A program made the position numbers and the translations under genes. A stretch of 64,000 nucleotides of DNA from Hysterangium stoloniferum. Lineage: Eukaryota; Basidiomycota; Agaricomycetes; Hysterangiales; Hysterangiaceae. The notes under the pieces were generated by a model. It was not told the origin of the DNA, made no database searches, and worked only from the letters and a program-made list of their open reading frames with translations. Shown here piece by piece: positions 21,336-33,720 of the stretch. Position 1 is the stretch's first letter. Each line of letters starts with the position of its first letter. Where the stretch lies: NCBI GenBank assembly GCA_015178975.1, contig WHVD01000224.1:47839-111838 (forward strand), in the 5' to 3' direction.

Positions 21336-21479
21336 TGGGAGGACACGATCAAACCTAGCGAACATTTTCTCGTCACGTCTAGCTATATCGTTCTGAGACA
21401 TAAAAGCCCTTTATTTATTGGAGCTCTGTAGCTCTTCCCATAATTCAATTGTGAACAGAAGATGTAAGAATACGTCAAT

Positions 21480-23180
21480 GTTAATTTTCCAAAATAACTA
21501 CAAAAAAAGTAGTTCTTCGCCGTAACTGCGTGACATCGCGTAACATGTGCTGGAGTCCTGCGTCTTGCGCTCATTCTTCCTCCCAGACTTTCTCGCATTC
21601 CCACTCCTCGTCTTTCAGACTCTTTTCATAGAGAAAAACCCACAATGCTTGGACAAAGAAGTATGTCCTCCGTTCTTCCAATGGAAATGAGATTTCATTT
21701 ATTGTGCTTACGCCCCAACCACGCGATCTAATAGGATCTACTTGAAGGCATCGACGTGTGCCTCCCTTGCTTGAATAGAGAGTGTGTAGGGGGGGATGTG
21801 ACCCGGATGCATGTGCAGCTGCATTGTGGGATGCTTGGGTATCCGTGTATGTGAAGAGCATGCTGGGACAGAACCGGAAACGAGTGATTAGGGTGTTTTT
21901 TTTCCTCTGTGAGCAGCTGAGTATGAGCTGGGAAGCTTTGATGATTGAGTTGGTGGTGTTGGTGATAGAACAGTCGCGGACCGCCGCTTAAGAATCTTGC
22001 TACTGTCGAGGACACGGAGAAGGACAATTATCAGTGTTTGCCGACAGTGAGATATTGGGCTTGTCATGGACAAGGAACGAGCTCATTTCTTAACGAGTCG
22101 AAGCATCCTGAGGTCCTTCATATTCGTGTAATGTTTTCCAGCCTCCCCTGACGGGACTTCGCAATGTCGGAAACAGCTGCTACATGGCATCAACATCGAT
22201 ACTCACACTTCCAGCCTTCCGCACATACCATCCCTGATTCTTTGTCACCCGCGCCTGTTCCTGCACCGCAGAGCTCCCCATATCCTGTTTTGACTTTCAG
22301 ATGCGCAAGATCGCGGACCGAATCCGTTCAGGCTGGTTATCCCACCCTCGCAGCCATTTTCCCGTCTCACACCGCCGGTGTCCCTACCCTCGTCGAAGTG
22401 CTGGTGAGGCCGCGGAACCAATGCCGTCGACGGTGATCCCCTCCTTCATCCCCGACGCCACTGTCCGTATTCCAAGGACGCTTCCAAACGCACCATGTTC
22501 AAATCCCTCATCGGAAGAGTCCACGAGGAAATATCGATGACGAAACAGCAAGACGCGCAAGAGTTCTTCCCATATATATTCTTAAAGTCCTGCGTCAGCA
22601 AGTTAAAAACACGTCCCGGAGCCGGAGCGTACTGTCATCTTCTGCTTTGAGGTGGAGCAAGAGTCACGGTGTATGTAGTGCAAGGGTGTGCGCGCTAGTT
22701 TGTGGACGAGCATGATGATTTCAGTGTGGGTATCTTATCCCGGCTTTAGAGAGGTGTTGTATGTGCGGGGGAGGCTGTGTGTGTGCGTAGGAGACAGGAT
22801 GGGTAAACCTGCGGTTGAGTATTCGTGCCCGTGGTGCGAGGCAGGGGTTCCACCGCAGACGTGAGTCTTTCATAGTGTCGTCTCAGGACTCTAGGCTGAT
22901 ACTGACCTGGTTGTGGATGTGTTTCCAGACGTGCATTGTACACGCGACGAATTTTCTGCACGTGAGTTGGGTGCCTACAAAATATGGGCAGTGGTGGCTA
23001 TTCTCCCTTCAACGCGTATCATGGACAAGGAGGGAGGCCATTCCTTGAAGAGTCGAGTCATCCTCAGGTACCTACCTCATACTCGCCCAATGGGTTTGAG
23101 CCCGTCTTATCTCAAGGACTGACATGGCTCAGGGATCTGGGAAACAGTTGCGACATGGCATCCACCAACCATCCGCATAA
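21480..23180 (+). pseudogene. U3: USP5/UBP14-like copy with catalytic-cysteine box
   Basis: All recognisable blocks of the family are present, in several frames: KKYVLRSSNGNEISFI at about 21,655; the Cys/His segment near 21,750; LTGLRNVGNSCYMAST at about 22,148-22,195, whose GNSCY (22,169-22,183) is the USP catalytic-cysteine box; LTLPAFRTYHP; MRKIADRIRSGWLSHP near 22,301; MFKSLIGRVHEE with QQDAQEFFPYIFLK near 22,496-22,590; and FEVEQE...VYVVQGC near 22,650. At about 22,935 comes a frame with HVSWVPTKYGQ, resembling the FxxxNWVPxK region of UBP14. A second decayed LTGLRDLGNSCDMAS follows at about 23,118-23,165. Frame changes between blocks show it is dead. Confidence 0.72.
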
Positions 23181-23960
23181 CCATATACTATCCACTAACT
23201 CCGGCCGCTCCCGTACGAAAGCCCCCCCCTCCCAATCTTCAATGCTACCCGCTCGCAGCCATTCCCTACCGGTCGTTGTCAGAAGGCATTATTTGCTACC
23301 AGGAATAGTGGCGCAGAGGCAGTTGTAGTGGTTCATTGGACATATGGAGGCTCCGGGTGTATTGTTGATGATATTAGACATCGTCGTTCGCACCTCTTTC
23401 TTGTCATTACAGGCGTCCATGGTCTTTCGCTGCAGTCGCGGTGGCAAGTGAAATTGGGCCTAAACCCTCTGTGGAGTAGATAAATATGATAGAGGATATG
23501 GGATGTATTTTTTATGGTGAGTAACTACACGCATACGGCATACATGCAGTACATATATGTTTGCTGTGAACATAGTAATGAACATCTCACCACTGCAACA
23601 TGCAAGATTCGGATCAGAGAAGGATCGATGGGATATTATTTTGTAACCTGCAACTAACTGTCAAGATTGGTCATAAATGTCTAGAATGATATGGGGGTAC
23701 GAGGGTTTCGAGCAATGCGAAACAGATATATGGTTACCATCAGGGTCCATGCCATTTTGCATGGGCAGCTCTTTCCAAAGATTCAATGCAGTGTAATGAT
23801 TCACATAGAATTTGTTATTAGTACAAGAAGCGTAAGTAAAGGCAACACAGCCTATGGAACGTATGTAATTTTATGTGGGACTGCATGCGATAAAGCGCAA
23901 GAAGGTGGATGCGGCGGTATTGCTAACTGAAGAAAGACTATCAATGGCTAATTACCCCCT
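23181..23960. other. U-tail spacer, a block repeated after several U copies
   Basis: No gene. The block (actccggcctctccc, ccattccctaccggtcg, acacgcatac-type alternating stretch, aacataataatgaacatctcac) recurs at 41.7-42.1, 47.57-48.4, 53.13-53.95 and in part at 59.7-59.94 kb. It is probably the 3' flank of gene U. Confidence 0.55.
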
Positions 23961-24540
23961 TAGCACATCATGGTACTCGATTTATTTTCGTCCGTCACGG
24001 GCAGAGGCAGCAATGATTTGGTGAACACGCGTACGCCCGTTCTGTCATCTCAAAGATCTTGTCCGTGGGTTTATCATAATGAGACAGTATTTGGTCGATC
24101 GAAGGGACTTGCAAGGGTTGCGCACCTTATCGGTCGCGAACCACAATGATTATGACATGACTATGAAAAGGCAGGAAATCATCCGGTCACCTTGCGGTGC
24201 AGTGTCACACTTTGCGAAGCGAAGACTGAAAGTCGGTATTGGTCAAGGTGGGAGACCCACGTGGGATTTGAAACGCAAAAGGTACGAGTCCCGTTTTGGC
24301 CGGTTTGGGTCTCAGAAAGGATTTGCAACATATCACACTTTTGATATAGTTCCAACGCGACCTCACTTCCTATCAAGACGTATGGTAAGAATGCAACACA
24401 TCAGACTAAATAATCCAAGTAGTCCAATCACATTCATGTTCAGGAACCCTAGCATTACTGAGTTCTTGGGCTATAGTAACACACAAGACAATGAATGTAG
24501 TTTCCCAAGTTTTCTGTGGTCCAGGCTCTGAACCCGCCTC
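23961..24540 (+). pseudogene. K fragment (exon 4 and kinase-like part), 3' truncated
   Basis: Reads HLKDLVRGFIIMRQYLVDRR and DLQGLRTLSVANHNDYD without the TAG found in K1 and K5, showing the ancestral reading through this point. The GKSVLVK segment is damaged by a deletion. YHTFDIVPTRPHFLSRR follows, then SITEFLGYSNTQDNE, after which the copy breaks at the same GSEPAS junction as the fragments at 7.5 and 54.5 kb. Confidence 0.6.
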
Positions 24541-25040
24541 CTCATAGCACAAAGATTAAGTGATGGTCTGTTAGAATAGATGATAGAAAGCCACAGAAGT
24601 CACCAGGAGTGACCAAACTCAGACTCAGGCTCAAACTCAAATGACCAGTGGCTGTAGACTAACACAGATAGCGCTGCAGTAAGTGCATGTGGGTACATAT
24701 GGGTCCACACCCACTATTCGAAGGAATCAAGCATGCAGACCTCCGGAGTGAGAATAGCTAGTTAAAAAATACAAACATAAAGATGATTTGTAATATATAT
24801 TTATACATGATAGGAAGAATAGAAGATAGGAATAATGTGTCTCGATTTGCCATGAAACAACAAACATCCCAGCTTCACAATACAGTAGTATCTGTTGAAA
24901 ACAGTTCAACTCTATATAACCTCAAGACTTTCAGAATGAGTTAAATGACTGGGAAGAAGCAAGGAGCGCTCAAGAAGAATTAAATACCTCATCCGTTACC
25001 ATAACGTCACTGAAAATCAGTATCGAATCTAAAAAATGTA
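24541..25040. other. Gene-free block with a small foreign insert
   Basis: Matches 7.53-8.35 and 54.53-55.2 kb in part. About 24,560-24,710 differs from both and contains TGTTAG ... CTAACA ends, possibly a short insertion; I could not find a target duplication. Confidence 0.35.
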
Positions 25041-26000
25041 GTGTGGGGAAGCTACACACTACTGCCCAATTGCAGTCTGGAGTCTGTAAGACTCCAGGGA
25101 CGGAGTTACAGTGGTGATTTTTACTTCACTTTGATGAGCTGGTAGCCTTTCGATGCGGTAAAAGGTTATAGGCGTAGCAATTGTGTCATGAGAAGATTTC
25201 GACACTTCAGCCCATTCCATGGTATTCACTAAGAGTCGGCATCCCATCGCGCATGGTATGGTATATTCTCGTCTAAATACATGTTCTAGTCTCGAGCATG
25301 AATAAGCAAAATTGGTTTAACTTACGCTATGATGAACTCGCCCCATTCCTCTTTATGGAGGCAGTAGAGGGTGAAGTCAAGACAAAGAACGGTGAAGATG
25401 CTGGGGAAATGGAGTGAAAAGTAGACAGAATGAGAAAAGCGACCCTGAAAAAACGTGACGGACATACCCAACGAAGTAAATGAGACTGGACAGCTGGTTT
25501 TTAAGCCCATGCTTTCAAGGGGAGACGTTGGAAGTCATATACCTGTCATGTACCATTCCTGATAAAAATAGATACCTGTATCCATCTCGGTAATTCTGAA
25601 TGGCCTTCCATAACATGAGGAAGCAAAGAATTGTTTCGTAGATCAGGAACGGTAGCACTCCAAACGCAAACCTTGGTGGCATTCCATCGGCAGAAAACCA
25701 ACGGTGAGTCCGAAAGGCGGTGCTGCCCCTGTCGCATATTTAAAACAAGTTGTAAATATTTTTTTCATGAAATATAAGAACTCACCGACTGGCATATGAA
25801 GGCCCATCATGAGCAAATTTGCAAGTACCGCTAGTGCTAATACGATTACTAGTACTATAAGCAACTTGTTATTCCGTCGATAAACGGCGTAAACCTTTTT
25901 AAGTTGGTAACTTAATAAATGACATTGGTCTTGTATTAATGAGAGAAACCCACCCGACATAGTAGAATGACTTGATGCAGTGTGCAGTGAGAGCATCAAT
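25041..26000 (-). pseudogene. Multi-span membrane protein, fungal DUF6533/6534-like, best copy
   Basis: Reading downward from about 26,000: hydrophobic N-terminal part, then LSYQLKKVYAVYRRNNK followed by a clear membrane helix LLIVLVIVLALAVLANLLMM. A donor GGTGAGTT lies near 25,795 and an acceptor TATGCGACAG near 25,740. Next come FAFGVLPFLIYETILCFLML and WKAIQNYRDGYRYLFLSG (about 25,665-25,560). A further helix follows after another intron near 25,450-25,500. The VYAxYRRN-TM pattern and the FAFxxxPFLIYE helix are typical of the large seven-span protein families of mushroom-forming fungi. Frame breaks and loss of the 5' spans indicate a pseudogene. Confidence 0.5.
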
Positions 26001-26400
26001 GTGATGTTTTCTAAGACCCCTGTCCCGCCGAACGTACCTTGGACGGATACGACCGCGGCAGCTACACTTTCGGGGTGGAAGGGTAATTATAAGTGTATTT
26101 TAAATCATCGACCCATACTAACGAGAATAGCTGCCACCAAAAGAAGGCGGTACAGCTGGTGTTTGACATAGCCACGTCATCATTACGGTACAGGTATGGG
26201 ATTAATTTAAGCTCTTACAACTGTCGGATATAAGATATTGAACACGGATGAAAAACTCGGAACCTGACACACCGTGTTGGTAACATTTGCACTAAAATGT
26301 ACTACAACAGCGGCTTGAGATGGTAAGGGTTACAATGAATCGAAGTGCTCACCAGAAATGTCGAAAATGACCTTGAACATTCCTAGATAACGAGTCTAAG
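26001..26400. other. Intergenic stretch between divergent relics
   Basis: Lies between the minus-strand membrane gene and plus-strand K3. No gene supported; it may hold the membrane gene's start and promoter. Confidence 0.35.
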
Positions 26401-28255
26401 CGATGGAAATCATGATCATCATGACCCAATATAACTCAGAAATATATCACGAAGATGAAAAGGCAGGAAATCATTGGGTCGCCTTGCGCTGGAGTGTCAA
26501 ACTTTGTGAGCCGAAGACTGAAAGTGACAGTAAGTCGGTATTGGTTAAAATATACGAAGGCGAACCCACATGGGATTTGAGACACAAAAAGGTACGAGCC
26601 CCACTTTGGCTGGTTTGGGTTTCCGACACTATTTGCAACGTATCCCCCTTTTGATATAGTTTCAACACGACCTCACTTCCTATCAAGACGTGTGGTAAGA
26701 ATGCATCAGATTAAATAACCCAAGTAGTCCAATCACATTCATGGTCAGGGACCCTAGCATTGCTGAGTTCTTGGGCTACAGTAACGCACGAGACAATGTA
26801 CTTTTCCAAGTTTTCCGTAATCCAGGCACTGAGCCTGAGGACGCATGCAAATGGCTCGAACGTACTAGATCATCCGGCGTGAAAGAAACCATTTTGGCAC
26901 TATACGACATGGTGAATGAAATTACTCGCGATATTTACAAGCTAACGTGATATATTTTAGAGGGATTGTTACAATGTGACATGCTTGGATACCTTCCTTC
27001 CCGCAAATACGGATTGACAATGTGACATTAGAATTAGTTGAATTCTGTTCAAACAACGAAACCGAAATTAATATCCTTGTTCGTTAATTCGACTGACATC
27101 AGATGTCAAATGATAACTTTGTCTATTCAGGTTTTTAACCCCTGTCACAGACAGTCCTGCCAATCGCCGTCATCTGAAGCTTGTGTACACCGGAACACTG
27201 GGCCGTGCCCCAGAGTACTATGAGAGATGGTTTCCCGGTATTTATACCGGTGACTTTAGGATCAATCCATCATCACCAGACTCCCTCGTAGACTTATTCA
27301 TGTACAACGTGGATTCGTGTCTCGGCACTGCTTTAATGGATCAACAACTTCGAAGCTCGCACACCAATCATCAATTGGCCAATCAACTACTGGACTTCGA
27401 GTTTCTGCGACCAATTATGGGCGATATGGACAATGAAGATCTGAGGGACATCGCTTTGTGGGACGTGGGCTATCGGGATAAAGATACAGGTCATTTTGTA
27501 GTGTATGGGAATCTACATGAGTGCTTCTCTGAAACCCTCGGTATAGAACCCTCAGTCAAGGTTCGTGTTAGCATCGACAACCATACGTCTAGATTTTAGC
27601 CGAGGGTAAGAGTGTAACAATACGAGGTGGAAAACCAATGAGGAGGTATATTTCGAGCTAGTACACTGACCTGATCGTTGCTCAGTTTCTGCCGCGTAGA
27701 TATGCCTTTGATACTGGCAAAGTCGGTATTGAAGATTTCTGCTGGCGTTATCTCACGATCGAATATCTCTGCTGGCCCTCGTGTGAAGTGCAGAGAGCAT
27801 GGAGAGCATACGCACCGCTTTACATAGAGAACAATGGGATCAAGGGTGTCTCTCCACACGAGTTGATTATCACTAAGCACAGAAGTATTTTGGAAATGAT
27901 ATTGAACCCTTTGTGGCACCAGTAAACGAATGGAGACACAAGTAGTTGTGGAAATGCCTCAAAACCTGTTGTTTCACTTCCCCCTTCATCAATGTGAGAG
28001 CCTGACAGAGTAATTTAGTCACTCCGGAGATGTGGAACCGCGTACCATATTCCTCTTTGCCCCTACTTCTCCACGTTATATTTCTGGCCCTTCGGGGGCG
28101 CGCGCTTCGTATGATGCGGAGCCCAGTTGGATACATGACCTTGTGTGGCCGGACACAGTATTTGAGTCAAACCCGTGAGTATCGATGTTGTCCTTATTTA
28201 ATAGTATTAACGTCTTGAATAAGGAGGATACGTTGCTTTCAGCTACCTAGGTGCA
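26401..28255 (+). pseudogene. K3: kinase-like part and C-terminal region
   Basis: No MLKL-like exons. About 26,450-26,590 reads ALRWSVKLCEPKTESDSKSV and LVKIYEGEPTWDLRHK. About 26,741-26,950 reads AEFLGYSNARDNVLFQVF and ETILALYDMVNEITRDIY. 27,183-27,599 holds the long exon (DQQLRSSHTNHQLANQLLDF, ALWDVGYRDKDTGHFV), ended by TAG after HTSRF, earlier than in other copies. About 27,690-27,900 reads the AWRAYAPLYIENNG exon with a local duplication near 27,735-27,780. About 28,020-28,250 holds the last recognisable exon, missing the VLDVQL part. Confidence 0.6.
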
Positions 28256-28439
28256 TATGGGAGGGTGATTAAACTTGGACACGATCACACCCTTCGAACA
28301 TTTTCCCGTCAAGTCTAGCTATATCAGTGATATAAAAGCTCTTTATTTACTGGAACTCTGTACCTCTGCCCATAATTCAATGTTGAACAGAAGATGTTTG
28401 AATACGTCAATGTTAATTTTCAAAAATAATTACAAAAAA

Positions 28440-29640
28440 AGTAGTTTTTCGCCGTAACTGTGTGACATCGCGGAACATGTGCTGGAGTCCTACGTAGTGC
28501 CTCAATTCTTCCTCCCAGACTTTCTCACATTCCCAGTCCTCGTCTTTCAGAATCTTTTCAGAGAGAAGCAACAGCACAATACTTTGACAAAGGAGTATGT
28601 ACTCCTTTCTTCCAATCGAAATCAGATTTCACTTATTATTCTTACGTGCTTGCTATCCACGCGACCTATAGGATCTACCTCAAGGCATTGATATGATCCT
28701 CCCGTACTTTGATGGAGAGTGTATAGGGGATGATGTGACCCGGATGCATGTGCAGCTGCATTATGGGATGCTTGGTATCCGTGTATGTGAAGACCATGCT
28801 GGAACCGAACCCGAGATGAGTGAGTAGCGTGTTTTTTTCCTTCTGTGAGCAGCTGACTATGAACTGGGAAGATTTCATGATTGAGCTGGTGGCGTTGGTG
28901 ATAGAACAGTAGCGGACCGCTGCTCAAGAACCTTGCTACTGTCGAGGACACGGAGAAGGACAATTATGAGTGTATGCCGACAGTGAGATATTGGGCTTGT
29001 CATGGACACGGAACGAGGTCATTTATTGAGCAGTTGAATCATCCTGAAGTCCGTCAAATTCGTGTAATGTTTTCGAGCCTGTCTCCCCTGCAAGACTGAC
29101 GGGACTCCGCAATCTCGGAAACAGCTGCTACATGGCATCAACATTGATATTCACACTCCCAACCTTCCGCACATACCATCCTTTATCCTTTCTCACCCAT
29201 GCCTGTTCCTGCATCGAAGAGTTCCTCATATCCTGTTTTGACTTTCAGATGCGCATGATAGCGGACTGAATCCTCTCAGCCTGGTTATCGCACCCTCGCG
29301 GCCATTTACCGTCTCACACCTCTGGTGTCCCTACCACCGCCGAAGTGCTGGTGCGCCCATGACACCAATGCCATTGACGGTGATCACCTCGTCCATGCTC
29401 GACACCACTACCCCTATTCCAAAAACCGATCAAACCCACCATGTTCAATTCCCTCATCGGAAGAGTCCACGAAGAATTCTCGATGACGAAACAGCAAGCT
29501 GCTGCAGAGTTCTTCGCCTATATATTCTTAAAGCCCTGCGGCAACAAGCTAAAAAAACGTCCAGAAGCCGGAGCCTACTGTCATCTTCTGCTTTCAGGTG
29601 GAACAAACAGCTGTGTCTGTTCTGTGAGTATTGTGTCTTC
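28440..29640 (+). pseudogene. U4: USP5/UBP14-like copy
   Basis: Contains the N-terminal LTKEYVLLSSNRNQISLII block (about 28,590-28,645), the Cys/His segment, LTGLRNLGNSCYMASTLIFT at about 29,095-29,155 with the catalytic GNSCY at 29,117-29,131, and MFNSLIGRVHEEFSMTKQQ at about 29,441, followed by AAAEFFAYIFLK in which the usual D-A-Q of QQDAQEFF has become A-A-A. It is cut off within the VEQ segment at about 29,610-29,640, where unrelated sequence begins. Confidence 0.68.
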
Positions 29641-31600
29641 GGAGTTTCCTAGGCCAAATAATCGCTGTGCAAGCACTTTAGACATCATTGAGGTGCGGCG
29701 TCGTGCATAATTAAACGTACGTCCATCTCTTAAACGTTGGTAATCGTGGGAAGGAAATGAAGTATTCTAAACCAACGTGATCTCGTGTTGGACTGTTTTT
29801 TCGTTGAGTGCCGTGGTTTTGCAACTTGCCTGGAGCCGCCACAAGGCTTGGTGGCTTCATCAGGAATTGGGCAAGGCATATCCGACATTGACAGAGAAGC
29901 CATCACTAGGTGGTTCGCATCTGTCATTCGTAATCCAACGGACGTTCGAAGTCGGCCCCGGTTACTTTTGTGGTCTGGCAATGGAGCGGATCGGGACAAA
30001 GCTACTGTACGACACCAAGATATCCATTTTGGCTGGGAAGTGCTTCTTCAACACATGGCATGTGGAGGAGCACCAAAGGAGGGTTGTAAGGTTCACAGAC
30101 ACAGGCTAGGGGGAAAAGACAAGGAATAGACTGCTTAAAAAACAGTTAACAGTGGGGCAATTGAACATAATTGTTAAAGAGGGGGTGGATCTCTTGAGGC
30201 ATGTTCGCTTCTGGTAAACGCGATCCATTTCATGCTAAAATCATTTTAAAGAAGGCCGCTTACCCGCCTAAGATCTGATATCCGGGGAAATGGCTTCTTA
30301 TAAATATGGATACCGCCTTTATTTCCGGGCTTGGCACTAGCGAAGAAGCGAAGATCGGCAGAGTCATAGTAGTGATGGCGCATGTAATCGACCTCAGCTA
30401 AAATGGTTCCCCACAACTTCCTGGTGACTGCTATGCTGCCGCCTCGATATTCCTATCACACCTTGGCAAATACCTTTAAGCACCCTTAGACAATCGACCG
30501 TTCCGGTGGGGAATAAACTCTTCGAATTAATAAAGGATTATAAGGCTCTATCACTTGAGGGTAAATCCATACTGATAATGTTTGGATGGGGAGCCGTGCT
30601 AGTATGGGGAGAAATTGGAGGCACGGTTTGGTGAAAGTATCGGAAGAAACTGAATATCATTATCAGCCGTGTCGGCCTGAATAGGTGCCAGCTTGCCCGA
30701 TCCCCGCTGCCTAAGTCCTGAGCCAGTCGACTGATCGTGTCTGAGGCATCCAGGCATCACTGACGGCTTTGCATAGAAGACCACAGCAAGAGGAACACAG
30801 CCTGCCACCAGGGTCACGCAGCATGGGCAAATCTTCTTGCGCGTCGCCTTCGATCAGGTATGTTGACGAGTTCGAGGCTATGCCCAAAGTCTAAGCCTTG
30901 CCAAACACTGCACCATGACGACTGAACAAGAAATTCCCAACAGTCCCGTCAGTTACAGCACCTGCTCATAGTTGACAAAGTCCCAGAAGCTCTTTAGTTT
31001 GCCAACTGTGTCTTGTTAAAACCCACGCAAGGTTCGAGAGAAGGAGACTAGGAAAGAGATGCACCAGATGCAACAAGACGAGAGGGTATGTGCATGCCAT
31101 TTACTTTGAATATTTAGAGGATGCATCACAGTTTCCGCAACTGTCTTTGAAGGGACAGGTTTGAGTTTGGGTTTGAGTTTGGGTTTGAGTTTGGGTTTGA
31201 GTTTGGGGAGGTTGGGAGGTTGGGAGAGTAGGAGGACGTTGTCCAAGATGGATCCTATTCATAATGCGACGAGCGTGACAAGAGAGAGGACATTGAATGT
31301 GGATGGGAAGGAAATGAAATAAAAGTGGAAGAGGCCGAGCTTGATTTGGGAGCTCCCAAGTTGGTGCGTCAGGTCGATGAATGTTTAGTCTTCATGGTTT
31401 GGCTTTGATTGGGTTGGCCAATGCTTCACTTCTCCTCCTTGAGGACAAAGAAAGACAGCACAATTGACAAAATTGGACCGAGCTAGAATAGAAGAGGAGC
31501 AGCGGACGCACAAGACTCAGCCGCTGCCCAGCGGGGCTGTAGGGAAACGACTGAGGTTGCATTTCATAGCATCGCATACATATATACGCGTGTGGGTGAA
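29641..31600. other. Unrelated stretch, no confident gene
   Basis: This sequence matches nothing else in the window. Two overlapping plus-strand frames at 29,777-30,129 are open but show no motif I recognise, and a minus frame over the same bases is equally open, so none is called. 30.1-31.0 kb has no gene I can support. It may be the original single-copy DNA into which or beside which the array expanded. Confidence 0.4.
31159..31208. repeat. 12-bp tandem repeat (GGTTTGAGTTTG)
   Basis: About four consecutive units of GGTTTGAGTTTG. Read on the minus strand it encodes alternating PKLK units, but no gene is otherwise supported there. Confidence 0.85.
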
Positions 31601-31602
31601 AA

Positions 31603-32029
31603 ATGAGCTCGTACGATGAAAGGGAAAATATAAGCGGGTGGTCTAGTCCAATATACGATCTGGCAGTGTTCCCGCGTTTGGGGTATGAGTATTGCCGGTT
31701 TTTGTCACAACAACATTGTTCCTGTCGTCTCAAATTATTCGGTTATCAGAAGACTAGTTCAGAACCCAAAATCAGCCCATTTATTGTTTCATGACGCCTC
31801 GAGGCTAATACGGGGGTTACTGTCGTTAAATTCACAATATCCAGAACCTGAAATTGCGTGCATGGCAGTGCGAGCGAATAGCCCAAACCCTACTCTCCAC
31901 GACTTCCTGGACTTTTCTGCGATGCATGGAGAGGAGAGTTGGATGACGACCTTGGGTATTTTGGTGCACGACGTACATTCGCTCCTCTGTCTGCTTTCGA
32001 CTCTATTTGTCGGGGCGAGAGAATGGTGA
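31603..32029 (+). CDS. Candidate small two-exon gene, unknown function
   Basis: ATG 31603 opens MSSYDERENISGWSSPIYDL. A donor GGTATGAG at 31,683 and acceptor TTATCAG ending 31,749 define a 67-nt intron with typical fungal borders. Splicing joins in phase to RLVQNPKSAHLLFHDASRL and continues open to TGA 32,029, giving about 119 residues. A hydrophobic stretch (LLCLLSTLFV) lies near the C-terminus. No family is recognised. The open frame on both sides of a good intron is the only support, so a chance ORF cannot be excluded. Confidence 0.3.
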
Positions 32030-32448
32030 CAAGTGACGAGTCCGCATCCATTTCGGAGTCGCTTAAAATTGAACTGTACAAACGTAGGTAGCATTCCTAC
32101 AGAAACAGCGCCCGTCGCTACCCGCCTACCTTTCCCTTTCGCATTCTCGTACACACTTGCCTATCCCATCTCGATATCGATGGATCACGCTGGTAAAAGC
32201 TCCCAAGGCCGTTTGACGACCTTGTTATGAATACTCCACGCAATTAATATGCAAAGCGCATATACCCAACAAATCTGTGGATGGATTGAAGCTACCAAAT
32301 AATAATCGAGCGTTTAATGTATCAGTTAATATATCTCCCAACGAAGGGCTTCCGCCGGGATCCCCCACCACCATCGCATGCAACGTCCGCCAATCTTTAG
32401 CCCCACATGATGTCGTGTCACAGGTTTAATGTATACCAAGTCAATGCA

Positions 32449-32827
32449 CTACCGATTGTTGGAATTGCAAGCCTGCGATACTTGAGCCATGTATTTCGGC
32501 TGTTTCAGCCCTCTTGACGATCCTCCACCATTTGATGGGTGCTCCAAGTCTCGTGTGATTGTGACCAGTGTGCCGACTGGTCGTGGAGAAAGAAGCCAAG
32601 CTAAAAGTAGAGACGATGTTTCAATATTAAAACCACAATTCAAAAAGGAGGGGTAAATACAGAATTTGATCCCCGAGACGTCCGAAAATCGGCTGAAATA
32701 CCATACACGAGTCACATACCACAGCCCACGGCCTCCCATGACCGACACTGAGCATTAGCGACTTGCCTATCATGGGTCCCCAGGGCACCCCTGCCAAATT
32801 AAGCGCCATTAAGAACCATCTTTTCAA
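32449..32827 (-). CDS. Possible minus-strand exon pair, unknown
   Basis: Minus-strand frames read MALNLAGVPWGPMIGKSLML and, after a candidate GT-AG intron of about 110 nt, SPRPVGTLVTITRDLEHPSN to a stop near 32,449. A short hydrophobic segment is present. Neither start nor family is secure; it could be a fragment of a larger gene or noise. Confidence 0.22.
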
Positions 32828-32829
32828 CG

Positions 32830-33285
32830 CTTAAAACAGGCGATACCGATGCTTCGTTTCTCAACCGTCTGGTCTTTTCTGTGTCTTTGGCCAAATAGAG
32901 GTTGTGTAGGGTATCGGCCGATATGGTTTCATTACATCTAAAACAATAAAGATAAATACTCTTATTTATATTTGTCCTTAAATAATTCAGAATTATCGTC
33001 ATTCCACTGATGTCAAAATGAAAAAAGAAAATGGTTTACTGAATTGTACTTTGACCATGCTCAGTGGGCTGATGCCTGGTTTAACCCATGTACATCCAAC
33101 CTATCATCAAACCTATCATGTCAGAAGGTGATTCACTGACTGACACATTGATTGGTACAAATACTTCATTACAAGCTTATTGAGCTGTTGTAGTTTGTGC
33201 ATTGACATTAAGCCAACCTATACTATTTTTTAATAGAAAAGAAATGTAATTTTATAGCTTGATCTATCTTAAGAAAACGCGTCAG
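32830..33285. other. Gene-free AT-rich stretch
   Basis: No gene, no match to the array units. Confidence 0.4.
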
Positions 33286-33720
33286 GCTGTGCGAGACACT
33301 CGACAATCACTATCCATCTCCTGAATAAATATCTATACAAACTGCCCAGCATTTCTGGATCTTCCAAGTTTGGATGCATGGTTCCTAATGCAATCGATGA
33401 TATTTTTGGCGCTATCATATCGCCCATTGGAATAACCTCGTTCCTTACCACCCCAGGTTGTACTTCTTTGTGTCTCAAATTTCAATTGGGTCTCCCGCCT
33501 CGTACACGTTGACCAACACCGGCTTACCGTCACTTTCAGTCTTCGCTTCACAAAGTTTAACACTCCACCGCAAGGTGACCTGATGATTTCCTACCTTTTC
33601 ATAATAATAATCATTGTGGGTCGCGACCGATAAGGTATGTAACAGTTGCAACTTCTTCGGTCGATCAAATACTGTCTCATTACGATAAGCTCACAGGCAT
33701 GATCTTTGAGATGACAGAGG
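33286..33720 (-). pseudogene. Inverted K fragment (kinase-like part)
   Basis: On the minus strand, 33,715 down to about 33,480 matches K exon 4 and the kinase-like part (clear equivalents of LSVATHNDYYYEK, CEAKTESDGKPVLV, QRHKEV-type). Beyond that it continues into ECLAQPDAFS-type sequence (HPNLEDPEMLGSLYRYL frame) not seen in the other copies. At 33,720 the plus-strand K4 begins in mid-exon, so the two halves of one K gene now point in opposite directions. This marks a local inversion. Confidence 0.6.

Noticed and set aside
24560..24710. Short insertion with TGTTAG and CTAACA ends, a possible solo LTR or MITE
   Set aside because: No target duplication could be found and the flanks do not close cleanly against the copies at 7.5 and 54.5 kb.
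29777..30129. Two overlapping plus-strand frames and a minus frame near 29.7-30.1 kb
   Set aside because: All three are open over the same bases, none has a recognised motif, and there is no splice or copy evidence to choose between them.
31159..31208. Telomere-type repeat
   Set aside because: The 12-base unit GGTTTGAGTTTG is not the fungal TTAGGG repeat and is only four units long.
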